Source of the DNA: Desulfopila sp. IMCC35006
GTDB taxonomy: Bacteria; Desulfobacterota; Desulfobulbia; Desulfobulbales; Desulfocapsaceae
Length of the DNA: 64,000 bases
Assembly: GCF_005116645.1 (NCBI RefSeq)
Contig: NZ_SWCM01000010.1
Coordinates: 124,001 to 188,000, forward strand
Direction of reading: 5' to 3'
In this document: in pieces, positions 1 through 8,890 of the stretch
Position numbering within the stretch: position 1 is the stretch's first letter
How the letters are laid out: each line of letters begins with the position of its first letter
Notes under the pieces: model-generated
The model's database searches: none
The model's input: only the letters and a program-made list of their open reading frames with translations
What the model was told of the DNA's origin: nothing
Program-made: the position numbers and the translations under genes

Positions 1-533
1 CGGTGGCGAAGGTTGCCGATTTTCTGGCCGACCACTATGCCGGTGTCGATCGGTCGCTGCTCATGGCCGGAGCCCTGCTCCATGATATCGGCAAGCTGCA
101 GGAACTGAAGATGGAGAGCGGTGTGGTGGAATACACCGTTTGCGGCAGGCTGAAGGGACATCTCGTTATCGGCAGCGAAATGGTGGCCGAGGCAGCCGGG
201 AAAATCCGCGATTTTCCCGAAGAACTGCTGGAACAGCTGCAGCATTTGATTCTCAGTCATCATGGCCGGCAGGAGTTTGGTTCGCCCACCGTGCCGATGA
301 CGGTAGAGGCGTTTATGCTCAGTTTTCTTGATGACCTGGATGCAAAAATGAACATCACCGAGCAACTGAGACGAAAAATGGGCAACATGGCAATGAGTTG
401 GACCGATTATCAGCGCAGTCTTGAAAGATATCTTTATCTTGGAGGCTTTGCCGAAAATACAGAGAAGCAAAGCAAAGAGGTGGAAAGCGAAAAAACGCCG
501 CCGATCAACAGTCGACAGCCTTCGCTTTTCTGA
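1..533 (+). CDS. HD-domain phosphohydrolase, YhaM-like 3'-5' exoribonuclease (5' truncated by window)
   Basis: The reading frame is open at the left edge, so only the C-terminal 177 or so codons are present. An HD metal site is visible: the HD pair in LLHDIGKL (about residues 27-28 of the visible part), a following His in KGHLVIG, the double His in LSHHGRQEFGSP and a later Asp pair in FLDDLDAK. The order and the HHGRQEFGSP element are typical of the HD half of YhaM/CBF1 RNases, which usually also carry an N-terminal OB domain; that part would lie outside the window. It is followed after 22 bp by holB in the same orientation, so co-transcription is likely. The tail after about residue 150 is charged and probably disordered. 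Nuclease activity is inferred from family membership only. Confidence 0.8.
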   Translation, partial: VAKVADFLADHYAGVDRSLLMAGALLHDIGKLQELKMESGVVEYTVCGRLKGHLVIGSEMVAEAAGKIRDFPEELLEQLQHLILSHHGRQEFGSPTVPMTVEAFMLSFLDDLDAKMNITEQLRRKMGNMAMSWTDYQRSLERYLYLGGFAENTEKQSKEVESEKTPPINSRQPSLF

Positions 534-555
534 TGATTGTATCAGGATCAAAAGC

Positions 556-1521
556 ATGATGGATACCTCTTCTCTCTGTTTCACCCAGCTTTTAGGGCAG
601 GAAAAAGCCAAGCGACTGCTGCGTCGTTCTCTGGCGGCTGGGCGAATTCCCCACGCCTATATTTTCAAGGGTCCTGAAGGGGTGGGCAAAAAAATGTTTG
701 CCAGGGGCGTGGCTGCTGCTCTCAATTGTCGAGACGTAAACGTGGTCGGAGCCTGTGGCCTGTGTTCATCCTGTAAGAAATTCCGTACCTTGAACCATCC
801 TGACTTCATGGTGGTCAGGCCGGAAAAGGGTGTGATAAAAATCGACCAGATCCGACGGCTGACCAGAGAACTCAGTTACCCGCCCTATGAGTCGGCACTG
901 CGGGTTGTGGTCATAGAAGATGTCCAGGCCATGCGCCGGGAAGCCGCGAACAGTCTCTTGAAAACCCTGGAGGAACCGCCGGAGAACAATCTGCTGATCC
1001 TGACCGCCGAGGCGTCCCAGGAGATTCTTCCGACCCTGACTTCAAGATGCCAGGTTATACCATTTAGCCAACTGAGTATTGACGATACGACGACGATTCT
1101 GGTCTCCCGCGGTATGGATCGGGAGACGGCAGTGCTTCTGGCCAGGCTTGCTGAAGGGAGCCCTGGCAGGGCTTTGCTTTTTCAGAAAACCGACATGATC
1201 GTTTTGTGGCGAAAGATCGTGGCTTTTTTATCTGATCCGGCGATAGATGCCGACCGCGATGTTGGTCTGCTGCTCAGTCATGCAGAGAATATGGCCGCCC
1301 TGAAAGACGAGTTGCCGGCACTGCTTGGCCTGCTTAAAATCTGGGTGCGGGATCTGCTTATGGGAGAGGAGCGGCAGAATGCTGTTGTGCCTCTTTTGAA
1401 GAAATGGAATGCATCGGAACTCCTGGCCAGGCTGCAGGCTCTTGATCGGGCGGGAAGGGAACTTGCCCGAAATTGTAACAGAAATCTCATTTGTGAGGTT
1501 CTTTTATTCAAATTACAGTGA
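556..1521 (+). CDS. holB: DNA polymerase III subunit delta'
   Basis: Clamp-loader ATPase-fold subunit that helps load the beta clamp. From the chosen ATG the protein is 321 aa: P-loop GPEGVGKK at residues 39-46, a zinc-type Cys cluster (C67, C70, C73) with HPD after it, the VIEDVQAM Walker-B-like strand, the TLEEPP element, and the SRC motif near residue 165. This arrangement is standard for delta'. The frame stays open upstream to 421, but the extra 45 residues are highly basic and overlap the preceding gene, so the MMDTSS start at 556, preceded by CAGGA, is preferred. It lies directly upstream of a PSP1 gene, a neighbour pair also seen in Firmicutes (holB-yaaT). Confidence 0.93.
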   Translation: MMDTSSLCFTQLLGQEKAKRLLRRSLAAGRIPHAYIFKGPEGVGKKMFARGVAAALNCRDVNVVGACGLCSSCKKFRTLNHPDFMVVRPEKGVIKIDQIRRLTRELSYPPYESALRVVVIEDVQAMRREAANSLLKTLEEPPENNLLILTAEASQEILPTLTSRCQVIPFSQLSIDDTTTILVSRGMDRETAVLLARLAEGSPGRALLFQKTDMIVLWRKIVAFLSDPAIDADRDVGLLLSHAENMAALKDELPALLGLLKIWVRDLLMGEERQNAVVPLLKKWNASELLARLQALDRAGRELARNCNRNLICEVLLFKLQ

Positions 1522-1584
1522 TTCCATGGCATAATGGGGTTGTGCGCTGTCGATAGACGGAGCCCGTTAAAGGAAATATGGTAT

Positions 1585-2490
1585 ATGACAGTGAGTGAAA
1601 ACGAAATTTCTACCGACCAGGCACCTGCCGAGGAATTGGTATATTATCGATTGCAGTTTCGCGACGGCGGCCAGCAGTTTACCGGAGCCGGCCCGTTCGC
1701 AGGGCTTATTCCGGGCACCGTCGTGATGGTTCAGACCGATCACGGTCCTGAGCCCGCGCGTATCGCCGGTTATTCACCCCTGTGCGGCTGCCGGGAGTTG
1801 AAAAGTCAGGTAAGCTATCAGATTGAACGGCTTGGCCAGGGCGCCGAGCAGGAAAAAATCGTCGACCTGGCGGAAAGCGAAAAGATTGCGTTTAAGGCCT
1901 GTGCGAAATTAATAGAAAAGCATAAATTAGACATGCATCTGGTTCGGGTGGAACGTTATTTCAGCGGCAGTAAAATGATTTTTTATTTTACCGCCGACAG
2001 CCGGGTCGATTTCCGGGCGCTGGTGAAAGATCTCGTCCAGGAGTTTCGGACCAGAGTTGAGATGCGTCAGGTCGGGGTACGGCATGAAACGAAAATGCTC
2101 GGCGGTATCGGTACCTGCGGTCGTGAGCTGTGCTGCTCTTCGTTTATTAAAAACTTCGATTCCGTATCCATAAAAATGGCGAAGGAACAGGATCTTCCTC
2201 TCAATCCGACCAAAATATCCGGAGTCTGTAATCGTCTGCTCTGCTGTTTGACCTATGAATACGAGACATATAAAAAACAGCGAAAAAATATGCCCAAGGC
2301 GGGGAAACGAATTAAGGTCGATGGTGCGCAGTATCTGGTTAAACGTCAGATGCCGCTTCAGGATGCAATCGTTGCGGAAAACAGTGACGGAGAGGATATC
2401 ATATTGACAAAAGAACAGTGGCACCAGGCGCAGCCACTGAAAAAAGAAAATCCCGAGGAAAAAGAAAAAAGAAAAAAACGAGGAAAGTAA
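1585..2490 (+). CDS. ricT: PSP1 domain protein (YaaT/RicT family)
   Basis: About 301 aa with the PSP1 C-terminal domain: Cys motifs CGCRELKS, then GTCGRELCCSSF and GVCNRLLCCLTYEYE, followed by a KxGKRI(K/V) stretch and a very basic Lys/Glu tail. In Bacillus the family member YaaT/RicT is part of the Fe-S containing RicAFT complex acting on RNase Y; whether that role holds here is unknown, since no RicA/RicF partner is seen. The clustered cysteines would suit Fe-S ligation. The frame opens at 1534, but the ATG at 1585 has AAAGGAAA about 10 nt upstream and begins the acidic N-terminus typical of the family. It follows holB and precedes metG. Confidence 0.82.
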   Translation: MTVSENEISTDQAPAEELVYYRLQFRDGGQQFTGAGPFAGLIPGTVVMVQTDHGPEPARIAGYSPLCGCRELKSQVSYQIERLGQGAEQEKIVDLAESEKIAFKACAKLIEKHKLDMHLVRVERYFSGSKMIFYFTADSRVDFRALVKDLVQEFRTRVEMRQVGVRHETKMLGGIGTCGRELCCSSFIKNFDSVSIKMAKEQDLPLNPTKISGVCNRLLCCLTYEYETYKKQRKNMPKAGKRIKVDGAQYLVKRQMPLQDAIVAENSDGEDIILTKEQWHQAQPLKKENPEEKEKRKKRGK

Positions 2491-2589
2491 CCGGGGCTAT
2501 GAACAGCTGAGCGAAAAAGAAGATTCCATGGGCATTTTTGCTACATGAATAGTGACCAACTTAATCCCGTAAAAAAACACAGAAATTTG

Positions 2590-4530
2590 ATGACTACTTA
2601 CATTACAACCCCCATATACTATGTCAATGCCCAGCCTCATCTCGGTCATGCCTATACCACGATAGTTGCCGATACCTATAGCCGTTTCAAACGTTTGTGC
2701 GGCGAAAAGGTGCGCTTTCAGACAGGTACCGACGAGCATGGCGATAAAATCGTCAAGGCAGCGGAGGAGCAGCATGTTCAGCCAAAGGAATATGTCGACA
2801 GGATCAGCGCAATGTTCAGAGAGACCTGGCCGCTGTTGCAGATCGAACCTGACCATTTCATCCGTACCACCGATGCTGCGCATGTGGCTGTCGTGCAGAA
2901 GATTCTGCAGAAGGTGTATGACAGCGGCGATATCTATTTTGATGAGTATACCGGTCTATACTGTCAGGGTTGCGAGAGATATCTTACCGAAAAAGAGCTG
3001 GTCGACGGCAACTGTCCTGATCATCAGAAGCCGCCGGAAGAAATTGCCGAACAGAATTATTTTTTTCGTATGTCCCGCTATCAGCAGCAGCTCATCGATC
3101 ATATTCATAATAATCCAGAATTTATAAGCCCGGAACGATATCGCAATGAAGTTTTGTCGTTTTTGAGCGAACCACTGGAAGATCTTTGTATTTCCCGGCC
3201 CAAGTCGCGCCTTACCTGGGGCATTGAGCTGCCCTTTGACGATGCTTTCGTCACCTATGTCTGGTTTGATGCCCTGATCAACTATCTCACCGGCATTGGC
3301 TTTCCCGATGGCGCCAGTTTCAATGAGTATTGGTCGGTGGCTGAGCATCTGATTGCCAAAGATATCCTCAAACCCCATGCCATATACTGGCCAACCATGC
3401 TGCTGGCAATGGGGGTGCCTTTATACAAAAAACTCCATGTCCACGGCTACTGGAATATCGACGACACAAAAATGTCCAAAAGTATCGGCAATGTTGTCAG
3501 GCCAAAAGAGCTGGTTGACAACTACGGTGTCGATACCATTCGCTATTTTACACTGCGGGAAATGTCTTTTGGTCTTGATTCGTCGTTTAGCTCCGAGGCA
3601 ATTGTTGCCCGGCAGAATGCCGATCTGGCCAATGACCTGGGCAATCTGTTCAGCAGGGCGACGGCCATGGTTCATAAGTATCGGCAGGGAAAGGTGCCGG
3701 AGCCGGCAGAGGACAATGCGGCGGACAAAGAACTCGAGGAGGCGGCACAGACGATGCTGCGAGACTATCGGCAGCTGATGGCAGATTTTCTCTTTCATCG
3801 TGCGTTGCAGACTGTCTGGGATTTTGTGGGTATGGCCAACAGGTATATCGTCACCAATGCCCCCTGGACCCTTGCCAAAGATCCAGCGCAAAGTGCACGA
3901 CTTGATACGGTACTTTATAATACCCTGGAATGTCTGCGACTCTTGACCCTGGTGCTGCAGCCGGTGATGCCCGGTGCGGCAATGAAGATGGCCAAAGGCC
4001 TTGGGCTTGCCGCGGGTGACGAGAGGGTCTGCTCTCTTGATCATGGCGGCACATGGAAGTTGCTCGCCCCGGGGTGCTTGCTGCCTGCTACCGAAACTCT
4101 TTTTCCCCGTCTTGAGGATGATAAAAGTGCGGTAAAAAAATCAGCACCTGAAAAAACGGAAGGGGCGAAAAACGAGCCGCTTCCGGAGATCGACAGAGAT
4201 CTCGTTGATTTTGCATATTTTCAGAAACTTGACCTGCGGGTTGCGGAAATTGTCGCTGCGGAACCGATTAAAAAGTCAAAAAAATTGCTTAAACTGACCG
4301 TGAGAGTACCAGCCGAGAGAACAATTGTCGCCGGTATTGCAGAATATTATAATGCAGAGGATCTTATTGGCCGACAAGTACTTATTGTCGCAAATCTCAA
4401 GCCGGTCAAGATTATGGGAGTCAGTTCCCACGGTATGGTCTTAGCTGCGCGGACGGAAATTGACGGTAAAGAGAGGCTGGTCCTTTCTGCGGTGAGTGAC
4501 ATGGTCGTACCGGGCAGCAAAGTCGCCTGA
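2590..4530 (+). CDS. metG: Methionyl-tRNA synthetase
   Basis: Class I synthetase charging tRNA-Met with methionine. From the ATG at 2590 it is 646 aa. The HIGH-type motif reads HLGH at residues 17-20, and KMSKS is intact at residues 294-298. A CP-domain knuckle (CQGCERYL...CPDH) has CxxC and CxxH, giving one zinc site. The C-terminal 110 residues (from about DFAYFQKLDLRVAEI) form the EMAP-II/Trbp111 tRNA-binding OB fold, joined by a Lys/Glu-rich linker, so this is the long dimerising type. The frame extends to 2545, but the extra 15 residues are not typical; MTTYITTPIYYVN is the usual beginning. Confidence 0.96.
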   Translation: MTTYITTPIYYVNAQPHLGHAYTTIVADTYSRFKRLCGEKVRFQTGTDEHGDKIVKAAEEQHVQPKEYVDRISAMFRETWPLLQIEPDHFIRTTDAAHVAVVQKILQKVYDSGDIYFDEYTGLYCQGCERYLTEKELVDGNCPDHQKPPEEIAEQNYFFRMSRYQQQLIDHIHNNPEFISPERYRNEVLSFLSEPLEDLCISRPKSRLTWGIELPFDDAFVTYVWFDALINYLTGIGFPDGASFNEYWSVAEHLIAKDILKPHAIYWPTMLLAMGVPLYKKLHVHGYWNIDDTKMSKSIGNVVRPKELVDNYGVDTIRYFTLREMSFGLDSSFSSEAIVARQNADLANDLGNLFSRATAMVHKYRQGKVPEPAEDNAADKELEEAAQTMLRDYRQLMADFLFHRALQTVWDFVGMANRYIVTNAPWTLAKDPAQSARLDTVLYNTLECLRLLTLVLQPVMPGAAMKMAKGLGLAAGDERVCSLDHGGTWKLLAPGCLLPATETLFPRLEDDKSAVKKSAPEKTEGAKNEPLPEIDRDLVDFAYFQKLDLRVAEIVAAEPIKKSKKLLKLTVRVPAERTIVAGIAEYYNAEDLIGRQVLIVANLKPVKIMGVSSHGMVLAARTEIDGKERLVLSAVSDMVVPGSKVA

Positions 4531-4533
4531 TCT

Positions 4534-4600
4534 AGTCCCGGTAAACGCAAAGGAAACCGGGACTCAGTTCAGTCCCCCCTAAAGGGGGGGTAAGGTACTG
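4534..4600 (-). repeat. Stem-loops with a decayed copy of the hairpin repeat family (minus orientation)
   Basis: Just after metG, AGTCCCGGT (4534-4542) pairs with ACCGGGACT (4556-4564), followed by a C6/G7 hairpin. Read on the minus strand, the segment TTAC-C7-TTTAGGGGGGACTGAACTGAGTC matches the 3' part of the repeats at 50.9 kb (TTACACCCCTCAAGGGGG, then TACTGAACTGAGTCCCG). The 5' hairpin part is missing. It may double as the metG terminator. Confidence 0.5.
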
Positions 4601-4643
4601 AAATGAGCAATGAGAGAATGTGAAATGAGAGAAGGAGAAACCT

Positions 4644-4943
4644 ATGTTCGTGGTAAATAATTTTATGATGGCCATCGCCCAGCTCCTCGATTTTGTACTG
4701 ACGGCCTATATGTGGATCATTATCGGCCGGGCCGTAATTTCCTGGGTGAGTGCCGATCCGTATAACCCGATAGTAAAATTTTTATACGAGGCTACAGAGC
4801 CGGTGTTGAGTCGTATCCGTCGACTCATACCTGTAAGTTTCGGCGGCATAGATTTTTCGCCGATGATACTCATTCTTGCTATAATGTTTCTGCAGAGTTT
4901 TGTCGTCCAGACGCTCAAGCAAATTGCCATGGGCATGGGATGA
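4644..4943 (+). CDS. YggT family membrane protein
   Basis: A 99-aa integral membrane protein with two hydrophobic helices, about residues 7-35 and 71-95, separated by a polar loop with the family element DPYNPIVKFLYEATEPVL and a basic RIRRLIP segment. YggT proteins are small inner-membrane proteins of ill-defined role, often located beside DivIVA-like or cell-division and YggU genes; the same neighbourhood (yggT, divIVA-like, yggU) is seen here. The ATG is supported by GAAGGAG 7-8 nt upstream. It is probably in one transcription unit with the next gene, 63 bp downstream. Confidence 0.88.
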   Translation: MFVVNNFMMAIAQLLDFVLTAYMWIIIGRAVISWVSADPYNPIVKFLYEATEPVLSRIRRLIPVSFGGIDFSPMILILAIMFLQSFVVQTLKQIAMGMG

Positions 4944-5006
4944 CCAGAGTGAAGCCGCGACGCCTTTCAGTTATTGTCACTATTATTCTTTCCAAGGGAG
5001 CCAGGT

Positions 5007-5870
5007 ATGTTGACACCACAGTCAATTAAGGATCAGGAATTTCAGACTAAATTCAGAGGATATGAGCCGATCGAAGTGAAGGCATATCTTGAGTTGCTCG
5101 CGGAAGATTTTTTTGAATTGACCGAGCAGAATCGTAATCAGGCGGAAGAAATTGAGTCTCTTCTTGCTGAAAAAGAGGCCTTGCAAAAAGGTAAGGAAGC
5201 GCTTGCCAATGAAGTCAAGATCAGTCAGGAAAATGTTGAAGGGATTCATGCGGAAATTCAGGAAAACAGCAAGCGAAAAGACCAGGAAATAGCCGATCTT
5301 AAGGCACAGCTTGAGAACATGACCAAAGCGGCCGCTGCCCTGGAAGAAGAGAATGCGTCGTATCTGGAAGAAATAGCGACATTGGAACAGACTCTTGCCA
5401 GTGGCGAGGGGTCGAGCATGCAGGAACAGGCAGAGTTGGAGAAACTTCGGGGAAAAATTGAGTTGCTGGAAGAAAAAAACAAAGAGCTGAAACAGGAAGG
5501 TCTGGATTTTAAGACCACCATTCTTGCCGCCCAGAAATTTGCCGATAGTCTGCGCCAGAGCAGTCAGGAGGATGCCCGGAAAATTATTAGCGAAGCCCAT
5601 GCCGAAATCGAAAAATTCCGTAAAGAGGCCGAGGCCGAGCTGGCGCGGTTGCCCAAAGAAATTGAAGAATTAAAACAGAGAAAAATAAAGGTTCGAAAGG
5701 ATTTGGAAAAAACTCTGTATGCCTATCTGGAGGCATTGGAAGACAATCTGGAGGGTGACTCTGCTGCCAAGGATGACGATCTTACCGACCTGTTTCAGTC
5801 GATCCAGCTGCCGGATGAAGCCGAGGTCGATCCAGGCGATATTGAAAAAATAAAGACTGGTCGCACCTGA
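5007..5870 (+). CDS. DivIVA-domain coiled-coil protein
   Basis: 287 aa from the ATG at 5007, which has AAGGGAG 6 nt upstream; the frame opens 11 codons earlier, but that segment carries the ribosome binding site. Residues 1-40 form a DivIVA N-terminal module (LTPQSIKDQEFQTKFRGYEP). Residues about 45-240 are almost continuous Glu/Lys/Ala/Gln-rich coiled coil, and the C-terminus is acidic (SAAKDDDLTDLF). DivIVA proteins bind curved membrane or organise poles and septa; in this phylum the exact role is unknown. The YggT gene lies upstream and a YggU gene downstream. Confidence 0.83.
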   Translation: MLTPQSIKDQEFQTKFRGYEPIEVKAYLELLAEDFFELTEQNRNQAEEIESLLAEKEALQKGKEALANEVKISQENVEGIHAEIQENSKRKDQEIADLKAQLENMTKAAAALEEENASYLEEIATLEQTLASGEGSSMQEQAELEKLRGKIELLEEKNKELKQEGLDFKTTILAAQKFADSLRQSSQEDARKIISEAHAEIEKFRKEAEAELARLPKEIEELKQRKIKVRKDLEKTLYAYLEALEDNLEGDSAAKDDDLTDLFQSIQLPDEAEVDPGDIEKIKTGRT

Positions 5871-6069
5871 AGAAGTGAAACCCGGGACACACGAAGAAGT
5901 CTGAGATGCTGCCAATGCCGCTGGGGATGACTCAGCTTGGCCTTTCCCAAAGAGTGCTGCAAACCCCCGGGGGCGCCGGGTATTCCTGTTACAGGATCCT
6001 GTCGCTTTTTCTTGGAGTGACGTTTGTGAGTAAGGTGCTAAATGAGTAGAGCCCTGGGTGTGGTCTGAG

Positions 6070-6375
6070 ATGGGATACGTCTCGACCTTACCGGACGGTA
6101 AAGTTTCAATACGCCTGCACGTCCAGCCGAAGGCGTCAAAAAGCCGAATTGTCGGCTTTCATGACGGTTGTCTGAAAATTGCTGTAGCGGCTCCCCCTGT
6201 TGAAGGCAAAGCCAATAAAGCAGTCGTTCGGTTTCTGGCTGACTTCTTTGGGGTTCCGGTCCGCGATGTGGTGGTTGTCTCCGGTGCTCAGTCCAGAAAA
6301 AAAATGGTAGTTGTGCACGGTTACGATGCCTCTGCCATCCGCGAGGCGGTAGACAAGGCAGTTGATCACTCCTGA
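6070..6375 (+). CDS. DUF167/YggU family protein
   Basis: About 101 aa, matching the family in length and in its conserved elements: IRLHVQPKASKSRIVG near the start, KIAVAAPPVEGKANKAVVRFLA in the middle, and VVVSGAQSRKKMVVV. The function of the family is not established. The frame also permits a GTG at 6058; ATG 6070 is chosen because family proteins begin shortly before the DGKVSIRLHVQP strand, but neither start has a clear ribosome binding site. It lies about 200 bp after the DivIVA-like gene, completing a yggT-divIVA-yggU run. Confidence 0.82.
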   Translation: MGYVSTLPDGKVSIRLHVQPKASKSRIVGFHDGCLKIAVAAPPVEGKANKAVVRFLADFFGVPVRDVVVVSGAQSRKKMVVVHGYDASAIREAVDKAVDHS

Positions 6376-6526
6376 CCGAATTACATTCTTTGCTTCTTCG
6401 GCGTTGACGAGTCAGTGCGGGTGTGTGTCGAGGGGCGGCTGGTCGACGTCAGCTGCGGACGGGGCCATGGCATTCTCGCAAATCACCTGGTTTTTCAGAG
6501 AACATATGTGATCGAGGTGATTTTCC

Positions 6527-7414
6527 TCAGGAAGAAAAAGCACCGAGTACCTCCTGATTCTTTTCCCGCTGTTGCTGGAGCATTTCATACCAGAGTCCGA
6601 AATTCTCTGTATTCCATGTCAGTGCATTCGCTGTCCACATCATCGAAGTCTCGGGCAGGAAGTCGGCAATGATTTTTTCCACGTCGCCTCTTTCCATCTC
6701 ATCCGAATGACAGTACATGAGGGAGAGGATATCGGCCATCTGGACGATGAGCGGGTGTTTTTTGTAGCTGGGCGCATCCTGAGGGCGGTGATGATAGCCG
6801 ATGGCCATGACCAGCTGTTCGGGGAGCAGCCATTTCCTGGCGAGTTGCAGGCCGACCTTGTCGTGACTGATGGCAAATTGCGCCTGTTCTTCCAGGGAAT
6901 CGTTGGTATTCGAAGGATTGCAGATTTCACGCAGAATCGGATACTTGTTGGGAAAGGCCATGAGCATGGCCAGTTTGCCGATATCATGAATGAGTCCGGC
7001 GATGAACAATTCGCTTGCGGGCAGCCGCAGCTGCTCGCCAATTATTTTGGCAGCAAGGCCACAGGTGAAGGCGTGCTCCCAGAACAGACTGATCGTATTT
7101 TTGTTGTCGCTACTCAGCGTTGGAAATGAAGAAAATATGGCTTTGCCGATCACAATATTTTTAATTTCTTCATGGCCGAGGACAACCACTGCCCGGTCTA
7201 TGGTACTTACTCCTCGGGGGATGCCGAAGAATGCCGAATTGGCAACTTTTAATATGGTACTGCACATCGTCTGATCCGGCAGGATGACCTGCATCAGGTC
7301 GCTGGCACTGCTTTCCGGATCTGCAGTGACTTCAATAACCTGAGTGACAATTGTCGGCAGGGCCGGTAAGGAGTTTATCTGACTATCTATTGCGGCAAGG
7401 TCTGGATGAGTCAT
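6527..7414 (-). CDS. HDOD domain protein
   Basis: A 295-aa stand-alone HDOD domain. LPALPTIVTQVIEV near residue 16 starts the domain, KVANSAFFG and DRAVVVLGHEEIKNIV are conserved elements, and GLIHDIGKLAM and ISHDKVGLQLARKWLLP keep an HD-like motif. HDOD proteins are regulatory and generally thought to be non-catalytic, commonly linked to c-di-GMP or chemosensory signalling in this phylum. No output domain is attached and no signalling gene adjoins it. It runs opposite to YggU, converging over about 150 bp. The upstream 500 bp carry a palindromic element. Confidence 0.87.
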   Translation of the reverse strand: MTHPDLAAIDSQINSLPALPTIVTQVIEVTADPESSASDLMQVILPDQTMCSTILKVANSAFFGIPRGVSTIDRAVVVLGHEEIKNIVIGKAIFSSFPTLSSDNKNTISLFWEHAFTCGLAAKIIGEQLRLPASELFIAGLIHDIGKLAMLMAFPNKYPILREICNPSNTNDSLEEQAQFAISHDKVGLQLARKWLLPEQLVMAIGYHHRPQDAPSYKKHPLIVQMADILSLMYCHSDEMERGDVEKIIADFLPETSMMWTANALTWNTENFGLWYEMLQQQREKNQEVLGAFSS

Positions 7415-7726
7415 GATTTCAGTATAAGAGGTGGTTTTAGGAAGTCGTACCAGTTGTGACCGTCAGGATATTAATCGGTCCTGCCCGCCGAGACAGATAG
7501 GTCCTGGTTATAGATCTTGGTGGTCTCTGACCCGGTTGCGGCTATGACAATTATGGCGTACCAACAAGTTTAGCCTGCACTTTGAGAAACATTATACTGT
7601 CAAAGTATATAAGAGAAAAATACTGAATTGCAACGCAATTGACAATATTTTCATGTGACCAGCCTGGCCAAAAGTTGTTTTACTGAAGTTCTTCCTTACC
7701 CAGCGCTTTTAAATCATAAGAAAATG

Positions 7727-7894
7727 TGATTACCACTAACCCTCAGTTATATGGGGATATGAGATGCCCTTTGCACGGGTGTTCCGCAGCCTGGACGGCT
7801 GCGGTCAAGCCCCCAGGGATGGGTTTATGGCGTCCCGTGCAAAGGGCATCTCATATCCCTCTGGATCTTCTCAGCTGAACTTTAGTGGTAATCA
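7727..7894. mobile_element. MITE-like palindromic element, copy A1
   Basis: A 168-bp near-perfect palindrome between the HDOD gene and the gene for the 241-aa protein. The ends are TGATTACCACTAA and TTAGTGGTAATCA. The arms GGGATATGAGATGCCC (plus TTTGCACGGG) are repeated inverted on the other side. The centre holds GCAGCC-TGGAC-GGCTGC followed by CAGGGATGGGTTTATGGCGT. An 11-bp direct repeat CATAAGAAAAT flanks it exactly (7715-7725 and 7895-7905), which looks like a target-site duplication. No ORF lies inside. Copy A2 at 21565 shares the ends and core but has different arms. The remainder of the 7415-7916 gap shows nothing else. Confidence 0.8.
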
Positions 7895-7916
7895 CATAAG
7901 AAAATAGTTCGCACAT

Positions 7917-8642
7917 CTAAAAAGGAAGCTTGTCAATTTTGCATTGGTCGAAAAGTGCAAACGCCTGGGGAATCAACGTGTCCAGTGTTGGCCTTGCTGT
8001 TGTGAGGACCGGCAGCTGGGGCAATGAAGGCATCCTGGTGGTAACAGCCGGGGGAGGTTTTATGCGCAGTTCCTCCTCCAGCTTCTGTCCTGCCATGTTG
8101 GGGTTGTCAGTATAAAGGAGGCCGGAGTGCATAGCGTCGGTGTTATCAATTTCGCGCAGAAAATTGAGAATACCCGAGAGATCGTTCATGCGGTAGAACC
8201 GATGTATCTCCTTGCAGATATCTCCATGTTCCTCTTCAAGTTTGATAAAGATATCCCGGTATATATTCACATCGGCGGCAAGCAGGCTGTAGATGTTGTA
8301 CACCAGATTTCTAAATCGTCTTGCTCTGGTGAAACCTTTACCCCGCATTCCGGCAAAAAGCTGCTGCCACTTGGCCGGGGATCGCGGATCGGTACGCAGG
8401 GGGCCAATTGATTCCGGTATCCCGGTAAACTCTAGGAAAGAGGAAAAGAGCCGATCGCTTTGCAGAAGACAGTGCATCCGCTGCATGTCCATGGCAATAT
8501 TGACGGCGTATTTTTCATCTACACTCTGCAGGTTGGCGAGATACTGGCCGGATTCGGTCTCAATCTGCTTGCGAAACCCAAAGTACCTGTTGGCGATTTC
8601 CTGTTTTATCTCATAAACAAGCGCTTTACTGATATCTTCCAT
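7917..8642 (-). CDS. Conserved-looking protein of unknown function (241 aa)
   Basis: Not recognised. The 241-aa product is soluble, with no signal peptide or membrane helix. Residues 1-165 look alpha-helical, with an Arg-rich helix (GFTRARRFRNLVYNIY) and many aromatic residues. Residues 185-220 are Pro/Thr-rich (KPPPAVTTRMPSLPQLP) and likely a flexible linker before a short conserved-looking tail (IPQAFALFDQCK). Codon use resembles neighbouring genes and the ORF is long and uninterrupted, so it is very probably a real gene. It is divergent from dnaG; the palindromic element A1 ends about 20 bp beyond its stop codon. Confidence 0.7.
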   Translation of the reverse strand: MEDISKALVYEIKQEIANRYFGFRKQIETESGQYLANLQSVDEKYAVNIAMDMQRMHCLLQSDRLFSSFLEFTGIPESIGPLRTDPRSPAKWQQLFAGMRGKGFTRARRFRNLVYNIYSLLAADVNIYRDIFIKLEEEHGDICKEIHRFYRMNDLSGILNFLREIDNTDAMHSGLLYTDNPNMAGQKLEEELRIKPPPAVTTRMPSLPQLPVLTTARPTLDTLIPQAFALFDQCKIDKLPF

Positions 8643-8890
8643 GCTGGCTCAACCTGGAAAAATGAAGACGGGCTGAAAGGGCCGTTCAGTGGATGGCAAA
8701 CCGATGGCATCTCCTGTTAATCGGTAGTATAGTATGAAACCTGGTAAGAATCACCTCTCTTTTTTTTAGTACTTCAGAAATAACTTTCTGTATTTTCATT
8801 CCCGTATGGGAGCTGAGTGGGTTGCAAGGTCATTTATTTGATAAACTCAGAGAGGGGGTAGGCGAGTCTCCGACGGGGTGAGGAAGGCAT

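Noticed and set aside
5906-6049. 47-codon ORF between the DivIVA-like and YggU genes
   Set aside because: No convincing ribosome site and no recognisable features; could be real but unsupported.
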